Source: DASUPK01 sp963821705 (GTDB taxonomy: Bacteria; Actinomycetota; Thermoleophilia; Solirubrobacterales; 70-9). Taken from it: 64,000 nucleotides of DNA. Numbering within the stretch: the first letter of the stretch is position 1; each line of letters opens with the position of its first letter. Made by a program: the position numbers and the translations under genes. The stretch lies in assembly GCA_963821705.1 (NCBI GenBank), contig CAWGEV010000006.1, forward strand, positions 310,001-374,000. The letters are read 5' to 3'. The notes beneath the pieces are model-generated. The model saw nothing but the letters and a program-made list of their open reading frames with translations, was not told the DNA's origin and made no database searches. This document shows positions 1 through 7,528 of this stretch, piece by piece.

Positions 1-1119
1 ACCCTGCTGGCCGGTCGTCGCGGAGCCGAAGTCCGCGGGGTTCGGCGAACCGATCACGTTCGCGCGGCCGCCCTGGCCGGTCAGGTCCGCCGTGAAATGG
101 ACGTTGTTGGTGCCGGCTCGCAGCTGCGCCGCGTACGGGATGGTGTCCTGCGGCCCGAAGTTGACCTGAACCGTGCAGGTGTCGTTCGGCTGGAGGGCGT
201 TGCCGAAGCAGCTGCTGAAGCCGGTCCAGAAGGCGTTCGATCCCGGGCCGACGATGTCGATCGAGTTGACCTGCACCGCCGCGGCGCCGGTGTTTCGCAC
301 CAGGAAGTCGGCCTGGGCTGGGCCGTTGTTGACCCGCTGCAGGCCGAAGTCGTAGCTCGCCGGCTCGAAGCTGAGGCTCGGCGCGGCGCCGGTGCCGCTC
401 AGATCGATGGTCTCGTCGTTCCGCGTGGCGTCGGAGCTGACGTGAAGGGTCGCGCTCCGACCGCCCGTACCACCGGGCGAGAAGGAGACGTTGACGTTGC
501 AGCTCTTCCCGGGATCGAGCTGGCCGCCGCAGTTGTTGTTCTGGCTGAAGTCGCTCCCATTGGTGCCGTCGATGAAGACGTTGTTGATGGCGACGGGCAG
601 GTCGCCGGTGTTCTTCACCTCCAGCTGCTGCTGGCCGCCCGGGTTGCCCACCGTGGTGGCGGGGAAGTCGAGCTGGGCGGGCGTCGGGGTGAGCTCCCTG
701 ACCACGCCGTTGCCGCTCAGGGACGCGGTCGCCGGGCTGGCGTCACCGGTGTGGCTCACGTCGAGCTCGGCGGCAAGTGGCCCACGGCTGGTCGGCGCGA
801 AGCCGACCCGCAGCTCGCAGCTCTGCCCCCCAGCGAGGGTGGCCCCGGTGCAGTTGTCCACCGTCACCGCGAAGTCGGAGGGGTCGGATCCGCCGATCGA
901 AACCGCGGTGACGTCGATCGGATCGGGGCCGTCGTTGGTGAAGAAGACCTGTTGATCGGGACTCGAGACCCCGACCAGCGTGTCGGGGAAGACCAGCGCC
1001 GATGGGCCGAGCTCCGCGGTCGAGGCCTGGGCGGCGGAGGGCGCCACGAACGCCAACAGGGAGCCGGCGGCGATTACGGCCCATCTGCTGCGAAGCTTCC
1101 TTGCTCGAGAGCGAGACAT
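1..1119 (-). CDS. Secreted choice-of-anchor D (HYDIN/ASPM-SPD2-like) repeat protein, 3' end outside window
   Basis: Reading the minus strand from ATG at 1119 gives 373 open codons that run off the left edge, so the C-terminus is missing. Residues 1-31 form a signal peptide (basic SRSRARKLRSRW, then a hydrophobic stretch ending APSAAQA). Repeated modules of about 100 residues follow, starting near residues 34, 134, 232 and 355. Each has an L-x-F-P/PASYDFG opening, a 'N(T/D)G' turn, a cysteine pair around '(G)xSC' and an F(A/S/G)P strand, the pattern of choice-of-anchor D / HYDIN-type immunoglobulin folds. These modules are usually extracellular and adhesive or structural; no enzymatic motif is visible. 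The start follows GAGGAGAGG, a little far upstream. The plus-strand frame across this region is only its complement. Confidence 0.85.
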   Translation of the reverse strand, partial: MSRSRARKLRSRWAVIAAGSLLAFVAPSAAQASTAELGPSALVFPDTLVGVSSPDQQVFFTNDGPDPIDVTAVSIGGSDPSDFAVTVDNCTGATLAGGQSCELRVGFAPTSRGPLAAELDVSHTGDASPATASLSGNGVVRELTPTPAQLDFPATTVGNPGGQQQLEVKNTGDLPVAINNVFIDGTNGSDFSQNNNCGGQLDPGKSCNVNVSFSPGGTGGRSATLHVSSDATRNDETIDLSGTGAAPSLSFEPASYDFGLQRVNNGPAQADFLVRNTGAAAVQVNSIDIVGPGSNAFWTGFSSCFGNALQPNDTCTVQVNFGPQDTIPYAAQLRAGTNNVHFTADLTGQGGRANVIGSPNPADFGSATTGQQG

Positions 1120-1297
1120 ACGGCCATATCGACCGTCCTCTCCTCAACTTGACTCCCTTGTGCAGCCTGTTGAACAGCGAGCCTGGGGCAGTCAAACACC
1201 GACGCCGAGCCGTTCCGGGCCTCGCCCAACCGGCCGGCGGCTCTCGCTCCGCTGCAGGTCCTCTTGCGTGGAGGTCGCGCCCGGGACCGACTTGCAG

Positions 1298-1870
1298 CTA
1301 GCCGGCGTACGGGGCGCGGGGGTCAGAGGACCAGCCCGGAGGGTCGCCGGTCTCGTCCTCCCAGCGGCGCTTCGAGCGAGGCGTCGGGATCAACGCGATC
1401 AGCAGGGCGGCCGCGAACAGGCCGGCGATCAGCTTCCAGCGCGCGAGGACCGCGGCGCCCGCGTTGGTGCCGAACTCGAGCGTGGCCGCGCCCTGCGCGA
1501 TATCGCCGCTGCCGCTCACGTCGTACTCCCCGGCGCTCGGCACGTCGAGCTTCGCGACGGCGCCCATCTCGCCGATCGTCTGGCTCCGCTGATCGGCCCC
1601 CGCGATCTGCGTGCCGTTGTCGGAGGTGAGGGGGACGGGTGCGCCACCGGCGACCGGGGTGACCTGGAAGGCGAACGTGGCGCCCGGCGCCTGGCTCGCG
1701 CCCTGGCGGTAGTAGACGATCACCCTGCCTTCGGGCAGCTGCACCACCCCGCCCTGTGGCAGCGGCACGCTGCCGTAGTCGGCGGAGTGATTCGTGAAGG
1801 CCGTCGCCATGGCCACCGCCACCGCGGCGAGGATGAGCAGGATCGACACCGTGTGCTTGAGCCACCGCAT
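1298..1870 (-). CDS. Two-helix membrane protein of unknown function
   Basis: 190 residues. An N-terminal membrane helix (residues 7-25, ILLILAAVAVAMATAF) is followed by a soluble, beta-rich, presumably extracytoplasmic region (26-140) with alternating Gly/Val/Gln, then a second helix (about 143-163) and a short basic/acidic, Pro-Gly-rich tail (SKRRWEDETGDPPGW). No catalytic motif and no family I recognise. It starts 77 bp from the divergent lipoprotein gene at 1948, so the two could share a control region. Its 3' end lies 178 bp upstream of the anchor-D gene on the same strand. Confidence 0.75.
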   Translation of the reverse strand: MRWLKHTVSILLILAAVAVAMATAFTNHSADYGSVPLPQGGVVQLPEGRVIVYYRQGASQAPGATFAFQVTPVAGGAPVPLTSDNGTQIAGADQRSQTIGEMGAVAKLDVPSAGEYDVSGSGDIAQGAATLEFGTNAGAAVLARWKLIAGLFAAALLIALIPTPRSKRRWEDETGDPPGWSSDPRAPYAG

Positions 1871-1891
1871 ACACCTCCCTGATCGGCTCGA

Positions 1892-1907
1892 TTGGACCCG
1901 CGTCCAA
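1892..1907. promoter_or_regulatory. Palindrome in divergent intergenic region
   Basis: TTGGAC-CCGC-GTCCAA is a perfect 6-bp inverted repeat with a 4-bp spacer in the 77-bp gap between the divergent genes at 1870 and 1948. It could be an operator; there is no regulator next to it and no direct proof. Confidence 0.35.
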
Positions 1908-1947
1908 GCCCTGGGACCAGTTTCTCGACTGATGTAGGGTCGCGCGC

Positions 1948-2484
1948 ATGCGTTGGCTCGCCTGCGGCGCCGCCCTGCTCGCCCTGGCCCTGGCCGGTTG
2001 CGGCGGCGGGAGCACGACCGTCACACGGACCGAGACCACGCCCGCCACCGCGAGCGTGGGAGGCTCCACGACCGCGGGCGGCGCCAAGACCGCCACGGTC
2101 GCCGCTCCACATTCACCGGCCGTTCCCGCCGGGAACCACGGCCCCCACTACTTCGAGACGCCCTCCCACAACATCGGCTGCTACCTCGACGCGCACTCGG
2201 CGCGCTGCGACATCCGCCAGCGAGACTGGTCGCCGCCGCCCGAGCCGGCCTATTGCAAGAAGGCGGGCGTCGACTTCGGCCAAGGCCTCGCTGTGGGCGC
2301 GAACCGGGCGCAGTTCGTCTGCGCGGGCGACACCACGCTCGGCGGCCCGGCGATCCTGCCGTACCGCCGCTCGGCCCAGCGCGGGACCATCCTCTGCGTC
2401 AGCCGCGTGGCCGGCATGACCTGCACCAACACCGCAACGAACCACGGCTTCTTCCTCTCGAGGGCCGCCTACCGCCTCTTCTGA
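1948..2484 (+). CDS. Lipoprotein, DUF6636-like
   Basis: 178 residues. The signal peptide ends in a lipobox LAGC (Cys18), then a Thr/Ala/Gly-rich linker to about residue 60. The folded part carries paired cysteines and the pattern F-x-x-P-S-x-N-I-G-C, R-C-D-I, W-x-P-P-P, F-V-C-x-G-D-T and M-T-C-x-N-x-x-T-x-H-G-F, which I associate with the DUF6636 family of exported actinobacterial proteins. Six cysteines in the mature domain suggest disulphides. Function unknown. The gene is monocistronic, preceded by GTAGGGT that could serve as a -10 box. Confidence 0.8.
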   Translation: MRWLACGAALLALALAGCGGGSTTVTRTETTPATASVGGSTTAGGAKTATVAAPHSPAVPAGNHGPHYFETPSHNIGCYLDAHSARCDIRQRDWSPPPEPAYCKKAGVDFGQGLAVGANRAQFVCAGDTTLGGPAILPYRRSAQRGTILCVSRVAGMTCTNTATNHGFFLSRAAYRLF

Positions 2485-2634
2485 GCGATACCGCCCGCCA
2501 CCTTCACCGATAGGGAACGCGCGCCGAGGCTACGAGGCCTTCCGGCGGTCCGGAGATCGAGTCCTCTTGTTGCCGCGTTGCGCAGGGACGTATGCTGCGC
2601 CGGCTGTCTCGCCGGAAAGCGGAGGAGGAACCAA

Positions 2635-3336
2635 TTGAGTGCGTCCAGATGGGGTTTGGTCGCTGCGATCGCAACGAGCGCCGTGGCCCTGGGGGCCTGT
2701 GGGTCGAGCGGAGGCGCGTCGACCAACGGCAACGAGGACCTGTTCACGACGGCTGGTTTCCAGAAGGCCTACGACGCCGTCAAGGGGAAGGCCGGCGAGA
2801 ACGCCCAGGTGCTGCAGGTCCAGGTCACCGCCGGGGGCACCGACTTCAAGCTCCGCAACGGCGAGCAGGCGACGGGGTTCATCTACACGGGCGGAGACCT
2901 CCACGACGAGCAGGTCGACGTGGTCGGACCCGGCTCGCTGAACGGCCAGGACTTCCCCATCTCGGAGGTCGATCCGGCGGCGATCGACAAGATCGTCTCG
3001 GGGATCAAGCAGCAGGCGGGCGTCAACGACCTGAAGGTGACGGTGATGACCCTCGAGAAGAGTGCGGTCGACGGCCAGCTCAAGTGGACGATCAACGCCG
3101 AGGGCGGCGGGCGAACCGGCCTCGTCTACAACGCGGAGCCAGACGGGTCGAACGTCACCTCCCCGCTCGGCGGGATCGCCGGCTCGGGGACATCCACGTC
3201 CGGCGGCGGCACGTCATCGTCCGCGAGCGGGGGGATCACCGTCACCGCGCCCAGTGGCAAGACGCCCCAGCAGATCACCGAGTGCATCCAGAAGGCCGGG
3301 ACCGACGTCTCGAAGATCCAGGCCTGCACGCAGTAG
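2635..3336 (+). CDS. Lipoprotein of unknown function
   Basis: Start chosen at TTG 2635 because GGAGGAGG lies 5-6 bp upstream and the signal peptide then begins LSASRWGLVAAIATSAVALGAC with lipobox LGAC; an earlier in-frame ATG at 2578 would put 19 unrelated residues in front. Mature protein about 215 residues. It has a folded region rich in 'QVQVTAGGTDFKLRNGEQATGF', resembling proteins that measure or mimic PepSY/copper-amine-oxidase-like beta sheets, then a Gly/Ser/Thr linker (about 185-205) and a C-terminal helix pair with two cysteines (ITECIQKAG, IQACTQ). No catalytic motif. It sits directly upstream of the two-component system at 3397, so it could be a sensed envelope component; that is inference. 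Confidence 0.75.
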   Translation: MSASRWGLVAAIATSAVALGACGSSGGASTNGNEDLFTTAGFQKAYDAVKGKAGENAQVLQVQVTAGGTDFKLRNGEQATGFIYTGGDLHDEQVDVVGPGSLNGQDFPISEVDPAAIDKIVSGIKQQAGVNDLKVTVMTLEKSAVDGQLKWTINAEGGGRTGLVYNAEPDGSNVTSPLGGIAGSGTSTSGGGTSSSASGGITVTAPSGKTPQQITECIQKAGTDVSKIQACTQ

Positions 3337-3357
3337 TGGAGCCGAATTCCGCGCCTT

Positions 3358-3374
3358 TCTCAGCCTTCTCTTAG
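3358..3374 (+). promoter_or_regulatory. Probable response-regulator binding site (two half-sites, 11-bp spacing)
   Basis: TCTCAG at 3358 and TCTTAG at 3369 are direct repeats spaced 11 bp start to start, one helical turn, as is typical for OmpR/PhoB-family dimers. They lie 23 bp before the GTG start of the response regulator at 3397 and recur in the same arrangement at 5592-5619, so autoregulation is likely. Confidence 0.6.
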
Positions 3375-3396
3375 GCGATCGCGCCAGCATGGGCTC

Positions 3397-4071
3397 GTGC
3401 GAGTACTGGTCGTAGACGACGAGCCGCAGCTCCGCCGGGCTCTCGAGCGTGCTCTCAAGCTCGATGGATACGAGGTCGAGCTGGCGGCCGACGGCGAGGA
3501 GGCCCTGACCACGGTCGGGTCCTCCCCTCTGCTCGACGCGATCGTGCTCGACGTCCTGATGCCGAAGCGCGACGGGCTCGATGTCTGCCGCGAGCTGCGG
3601 GCCCGCGGCGACCGAACGCCGATCCTGATGCTCACGGCGCGCGACGCCGTGCAGGACCGGGTCGACGGCCTCGACGCCGGAGCGGACGACTACGTCGTCA
3701 AGCCCTTTGCGCTGGAGGAGCTCCTGGCGCGGCTGCGCGCCCTGTTGCGGCGGACGAACGGCGAGCCGTCGGAGACACTGACCTACGGCGACCTCACCCT
3801 GGACCCCGCCACCCGGGAGGTCACCCGCGGCGACCGTCCGGTGGAGCTGACGAAGACGGAGTTCGCGCTCCTCGAGCACCTGCTGCGCCACCCCCGCCTG
3901 GTGCTCACCCGCTCCCAGCTCTTCGAGGCGGTCTGGGGATACGACTTCGGGCCGCGCTCGAATTCGCTCGAGGTCTACGTCGGCTACCTGCGGCGGAAGA
4001 CCGAGGAGGGCGGCGAGCCGCGGCTGATCCAGACGGTCCGCGGAGTCGGTTACTCGCTGCGCGAGAAGTGA
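3397..4071 (+). CDS. OmpR/PhoB-family response regulator (MprA-like)
   Basis: 224 residues, GTG start. Receiver domain residues 1-115 with the acidic pocket D7-D8, phospho-acceptor D52 in 'IVLDVLMP', T80 and K102 in 'VVKPF'. A winged-helix DNA-binding domain spans about 128-222 (LTKTEFALLEHLL, then ...VWGYDF...VYVGYLRRK, ending VRGVGYSL). Its stop overlaps the kinase start by 4 bp, so the pair is translationally coupled. By analogy with MprAB it would respond to envelope stress; the likely targets here are its own promoter (boxes at 3358) and the gene at 5683 (boxes at 5592-5619). Confidence 0.93.
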   Translation: MRVLVVDDEPQLRRALERALKLDGYEVELAADGEEALTTVGSSPLLDAIVLDVLMPKRDGLDVCRELRARGDRTPILMLTARDAVQDRVDGLDAGADDYVVKPFALEELLARLRALLRRTNGEPSETLTYGDLTLDPATREVTRGDRPVELTKTEFALLEHLLRHPRLVLTRSQLFEAVWGYDFGPRSNSLEVYVGYLRRKTEEGGEPRLIQTVRGVGYSLREK

Positions 4072-5597
4072 GCCTGCGCCGGCGCCTGGCCCTGCTCTCC
4101 GCGGTGGCGGTGGCTTTCGCCGTGCTGCTCGCCTCGGCGCTCGTCTACACCCTCGTCCGTGACCGGCTGCGCAGCGACATCGACAACGAACTGCGCCACC
4201 AGGCGGATGTCGCTTCCCAGCGCGTCGGCGACATCGCCCCCTCGATTGTCGGCTCGGTGGAGGGCGGCACGACGGCCGGCGCAGGCCCGCCGCCCGGGTC
4301 GCTCCCTCCGGACCTGAGCGTCTCCAAGCAGGGCAAGCCCGTGCCGCCCCCGGGTTTCGGGGGGCAGGGCAAGGGATCGAAGGCGGGCCAGGCCGGCGAC
4401 CGGGTTTACCTCCAGCGTGCCGTCCCTCCCCCGGGCCCAGGGGCGCCGCCGTCCCTCGCCCAGCTGATCGCGCCGACCGGCGCCGTGATCACCGACCCCG
4501 GCTCGAGCTTCCGGATTCCGGTCTCAGCCGGGGACCGCCAGCTCGCCGTCAGCGGTGGCGAGCCCTCCTTCAGCGACGTCAACGCACAGGGGACCGACCT
4601 GCGGGTGCTCACCCAGCCGCTCCCGACGGGCGGCGCCATCCAGGTGGCGCGCTCCCTCGAGGACACGAACCACACCCTCAACACCTTGATCATCATCCTG
4701 GCGGCGGTCAGCGCCGGGGGCATCGCTCTGGCCGCCGCGCTCGGACCGGTCGTCGCCCGGACGGCGCTCGCCCCGGCCGGTGAGGTCTCGGACGCCGCCG
4801 AGGAGGTGGCGAGGACGCATGACCTGACTCACCGCATCGACGTCCGGGGCGACGACGAGCTCGGGCGGCTCGCCGCCAGCTTCAACGAGATGATGGCCGC
4901 GCTCGAGCGCTCCGAGGCGGCGCAGCGCCGCCTGGTGGCCGACGCCTCCCACGAGCTCCGGACGCCGCTCGCCACGCTCCGGACGAACATCGAGACCCTG
5001 GGCCGCAGCGAGGATCTCGATCCCGCGGAGCGCAAGCGCCTGGTTGCGGATGTGACCCAGGAGCTCGAGGAGATGACGGAGCTGGTCGGCGACGTCGTCG
5101 AGCTCGCCAGGGCGCCCGGTCAGGACGCGATCGCGCGCCAGGACGTCGCGCTCGACGAGCTCACCCGCGACGCGATCGAGCGGGCCGAGCGCCGGGCCCG
5201 GGAGCTGACCTTCAAGGCGGACCTTCATCCGTCCCTCGTTCACGCGGACGCCCAGCGGCTCGGCCGGGCGATCTCGAACATGCTCGACAACGCCTGCAAG
5301 TGGAGCCCTCCAGGCGGCGAGATCGACGTGGTCGTCGAGGACGGCACGGTCACGGTCCGCGATCACGGACCGGGATTCCCCGCCGACGGGCTCGACAAGG
5401 TCTTCGATCGCTTCTGGCGCGCGGACGACGCGCGCGGCAAGCCTGGCTCGGGGCTGGGGCTGGCGATCGTCCAGCGGGTGGCGGAGGAGCACGGCGGCAA
5501 AGCCGCCGCCTCCAACGCCGGTGACGGCGGGGCTGTCGTCAGGCTTACGCTCCCCGAGCTCGAGGCGACCGAGTCCGAAGCTCAAGCGGTTTCTTAG
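4068..5597 (+). CDS. Sensor histidine kinase (MprB-like)
   Basis: 509 residues, GTG start overlapping the regulator stop. A membrane helix (8-27) is followed by an unusually Pro/Gly-rich extracytoplasmic domain (about 28-210, with 'GPPPGSLPPD', 'KPVPPPGFGGQG' and 'PPPGPGAPPSL'), a second helix (about 210-230), HAMP domain (230-282), HisKA with H295 in 'ASHELRTPL', and a HATPase domain with N-box 'NMLDNACKWSP', G1 'DHGPGF' and G2 'GSGLGLAIV'. All catalytic elements are present. The proline-rich sensor and the proline-rich product of the gene at 5683 suggest that they sense or act in the same compartment. Confidence 0.93.
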   Translation: MSLRRRLALLSAVAVAFAVLLASALVYTLVRDRLRSDIDNELRHQADVASQRVGDIAPSIVGSVEGGTTAGAGPPPGSLPPDLSVSKQGKPVPPPGFGGQGKGSKAGQAGDRVYLQRAVPPPGPGAPPSLAQLIAPTGAVITDPGSSFRIPVSAGDRQLAVSGGEPSFSDVNAQGTDLRVLTQPLPTGGAIQVARSLEDTNHTLNTLIIILAAVSAGGIALAAALGPVVARTALAPAGEVSDAAEEVARTHDLTHRIDVRGDDELGRLAASFNEMMAALERSEAAQRRLVADASHELRTPLATLRTNIETLGRSEDLDPAERKRLVADVTQELEEMTELVGDVVELARAPGQDAIARQDVALDELTRDAIERAERRARELTFKADLHPSLVHADAQRLGRAISNMLDNACKWSPPGGEIDVVVEDGTVTVRDHGPGFPADGLDKVFDRFWRADDARGKPGSGLGLAIVQRVAEEHGGKAAASNAGDGGAVVRLTLPELEATESEAQAVS

Positions 5598-5619
5598 CCC
5601 GGTCTCAGCCTCCTCTCAG
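5592..5619 (+). promoter_or_regulatory. Triple response-regulator half-sites before gene at 5683
   Basis: TCTTAG (5592), TCTCAG (5603) and TCTCAG (5614) are direct repeats each 11 bp apart. The first overlaps the kinase stop codon. The same hexamers in the same spacing stand before the response regulator at 3358-3374, so the gene at 5683 is very probably in the regulon. Confidence 0.6.
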
Positions 5620-5682
5620 TTCCGGCTGGCTTCATGGTCCACGAGCCCGGTGAAACCCGGGAAATGACGGACAGGAGCAGTG

Positions 5683-6204
5683 ATGGAAAAGAAGAGGAAG
5701 AGAGGCATCACGATCCGGCTCGGCCCGCTGGGGCTTTCGCTGCTGGCGGCCGGGATCACCGCAGTCGGCCTCGCCGCCGTCTCGCTGGCGGACAACGGCA
5801 GCGGAACCGGAGCCGGGAACGGCAACCAGACGTTCCACATGCCGGCGCCCCCGCCCGGCGCCGGGGGTGCGACCGTGTTCCGGTCGAACCTCTCCGCGGC
5901 GGACCAGAAGAAGATGGAGGAGTTCCGCCAGTGCATGCAGGCCAACGGCGCCCCCGGACCGCCTTCGCCCGGCGATCTGAAGAACGGTCCGCCGAAGCCG
6001 CCGAGCGCGGTTGACCATGCGAAGATCGACAAGGCCTGGCAGGCCTGCAAGGACAAGCTCCCGCAGGACATGCAGAACGCGGGGCCGCCCCGGATCGGGA
6101 CGTGCGGACCACCGCCAGGGGCTCCTCCGCGGCAGGGCCAGAGCCAGGGGGGCCAGAACCAGAGCAACCAGTCGGGAACCAGCTCCAGCGGCTCGAGCTC
6201 CTGA
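5683..6204 (+). CDS. Membrane-anchored or exported Pro/Gln/Ser-rich protein, two-component target
   Basis: Start chosen at ATG 5683, five bases after AGGAG; a GTG lies immediately before it. 173 residues: basic N-terminus (MEKKRKRG), one hydrophobic helix (about 12-35) that is either an anchor or a signal peptide, then a Gly/Asn linker. A small helical region has two 'FRQC(M)Q'/'AWQACKDKL' cysteine helices separated by proline-rich turns (65-125), and the tail is low-complexity Pro/Gly/Gln/Ser. No known domain. Placement straight after the kinase with its own regulator boxes indicates that this is the system's output, perhaps a periplasmic modulator. Confidence 0.75.
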   Translation: MEKKRKRGITIRLGPLGLSLLAAGITAVGLAAVSLADNGSGTGAGNGNQTFHMPAPPPGAGGATVFRSNLSAADQKKMEEFRQCMQANGAPGPPSPGDLKNGPPKPPSAVDHAKIDKAWQACKDKLPQDMQNAGPPRIGTCGPPPGAPPRQGQSQGGQNQSNQSGTSSSGSSS

Positions 6205-6280
6205 CCAGAGACTCGTCCGAACGGCAAGACGGCTACTCCCCCAGGTGAACGGGCCCCGCAAGGGGCTCGTCGCCTTGCGC

Positions 6281-6742
6281 CTAGACGGGCAGCCCGACGG
6301 ACTCCAGCGCCGCCGAGATCTCCGAGTAGGCCGTGAAGCTCGCGACCTTGCGGTCGCGCTGCTCGAGGACGTGGGCGAGCGGGACGTCGAGCTCGTCGCC
6401 CGAGTCCTTCTCCGTGATCTGCAGCCGCCCGAGCACCACCCAGCGCCCGTCGGGGGCCGAGCGCAGTCCCTCGGGCCGGAAGCTGTCCGACTCGAAGAGC
6501 TCGTCCATGTCGCTGCGCCAGTTGGCGAAGCCGCGCATGCCCTTGTAGACCTTCCCCTCGAGGAAGACGGTCTCCATCCGGATCTGGAAGTCCGGGTGAA
6601 CGAGGGCCTCCAGGCCCGCGCCCCCACGGCCGATCTCGTCATAGATGCGCCTCACGGCATCAAGGGACGACCCCGTGTCGGCCTCCTCCATCGCGGCGTT
6701 GAACTGCCGCTCGAGGGTCTCGACGTCGTGCTGGTCGTACAT
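6281..6742 (-). CDS. SnoaL-like (NTF2-fold) protein
   Basis: 153 residues. Pattern of the SnoaL_2/NTF2 superfamily: N-terminal helix with 'AVRRIYDEIGRGGAGLEALVHPDFQIRM', a conserved 'Y-K-G-x-x-G-F-x-x-W' element, then strands ending in 'VASFTAYSEISAALESVGL'. Members bind small ligands or act as polyketide cyclases or isomerases; nothing here fixes a substrate. It is convergent with 5683 and overlaps no neighbour. Confidence 0.75.
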   Translation of the reverse strand: MYDQHDVETLERQFNAAMEEADTGSSLDAVRRIYDEIGRGGAGLEALVHPDFQIRMETVFLEGKVYKGMRGFANWRSDMDELFESDSFRPEGLRSAPDGRWVVLGRLQITEKDSGDELDVPLAHVLEQRDRKVASFTAYSEISAALESVGLPV

Positions 6743-6886
6743 ATGGCTCGCAGTATCTCCCCACAGGTGCGGATGACGTTGCAGCGGCGCTCGGGGAAGC
6801 TATCGGAGCCATCGCGGAGGCGTCCAACCGGATCGTGAGGGTTGAAACCGGCGTGTTTCTGGGCAAGATCCTCTGTGGAGAGAATC

Positions 6887-7381
6887 GTGGCGGCTACTCC
6901 AGTCTCGGCTTCTTCGCCCTTCGGGCGCCCTGAGTTCAGCTTGCTGAGCCGGCTGATCGCGCGCGTCCGCGGGCGGGCCATCGACGATCGCCTGCTCGCG
7001 GGTCAGCCGGTGGACGGCAGCCCCGTCATCCTCGCGCGGATGTCACGCCTGCTCGATCGCGACTATCGGAAGACCCTCGCCGATGCGCTGCGCAGGATGA
7101 TCGACGTGGCCAGGGGCCGTCAGCTCAGCCCCTTCCTCGCCCAGATCCCGCTGCAGGTTCGCGAGATCCTGGACACGGAGTCCCTGATCCTCACCCTCGC
7201 CGCCGAGCTCGAGGAGGAGGAGGCCGTCAGCCCGCGCGGCGTCATCCTCGCCGACCGGCTGATCAGGGACGGCGACTCGCCCGTCTACTGGCGGAGCGAC
7301 GTGACGGTGGACCCGGGCGCCGTGACCGACACCGTCGAGTCCGCGGTCCGTCACGCGAGGGCGGCGCTCCTCCTCGGCTGA
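6887..7381 (+). CDS. Unrecognised ~165-residue protein, paralogue 1 of a window-wide family
   Basis: Start set at GTG 6887 with GGAGAG just upstream. About 164 residues, mostly helical and charged, with no signal peptide or membrane span. It shares with the products at 12557, 13948 and 27963 an N-terminal pattern (F/L-x-R..., I/L-D-x-x-L-x-A/S-G, S-P-x-x-x-x-R, then R-R/K-x-L/I-A-x-x-L), a central R-x-x-I/V stretch with 'LTLAAEL', and a C-terminal 'RGV...LIRDGDSPVY'. This copy lacks a transporter beside it; the CNB-CBS-DUF294 gene follows. No function is known to me. Confidence 0.7.
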   Translation: MAATPVSASSPFGRPEFSLLSRLIARVRGRAIDDRLLAGQPVDGSPVILARMSRLLDRDYRKTLADALRRMIDVARGRQLSPFLAQIPLQVREILDTESLILTLAAELEEEEAVSPRGVILADRLIRDGDSPVYWRSDVTVDPGAVTDTVESAVRHARAALLLG

Positions 7382-7413
7382 GCTCCGTCGACCCTGAATC
7401 GGCGGTGGGTACC

Positions 7414-7521
7414 ATGTGCTCCGAATGCGAGTTCATCGACTCCAGCGGCGTCCGGGCGTTCGATCGGGTGATCCCGATTCAGCCGACGGTCGAAGAAGCC
7501 GCGGCGGCTCTCACCGGCTGA
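7414..7521 (+). pseudogene. STAS-domain remnant (35 codons)
   Basis: ATG 7414 to TGA 7521 encodes about 35 residues including EFIDSSGVRAF, which matches the phospho-acceptor loop of anti-sigma-factor antagonists (x-F-x-D-S-S-G-x-x-A/x-L). A complete STAS domain is about 100 residues, so the rest is missing. The short reading could be a decayed gene or a coincidence. It lies between the genes at 6887 and 7529 with no other role visible. Confidence 0.35.
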
Positions 7522-7528
7522 GTTAGCG

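Noticed and set aside
97..1152. Long plus-strand open frame of 351 codons
   Set aside because: Complement of the anchor-D gene on the minus strand; Arg/Gly/Val-rich composition and no domain.
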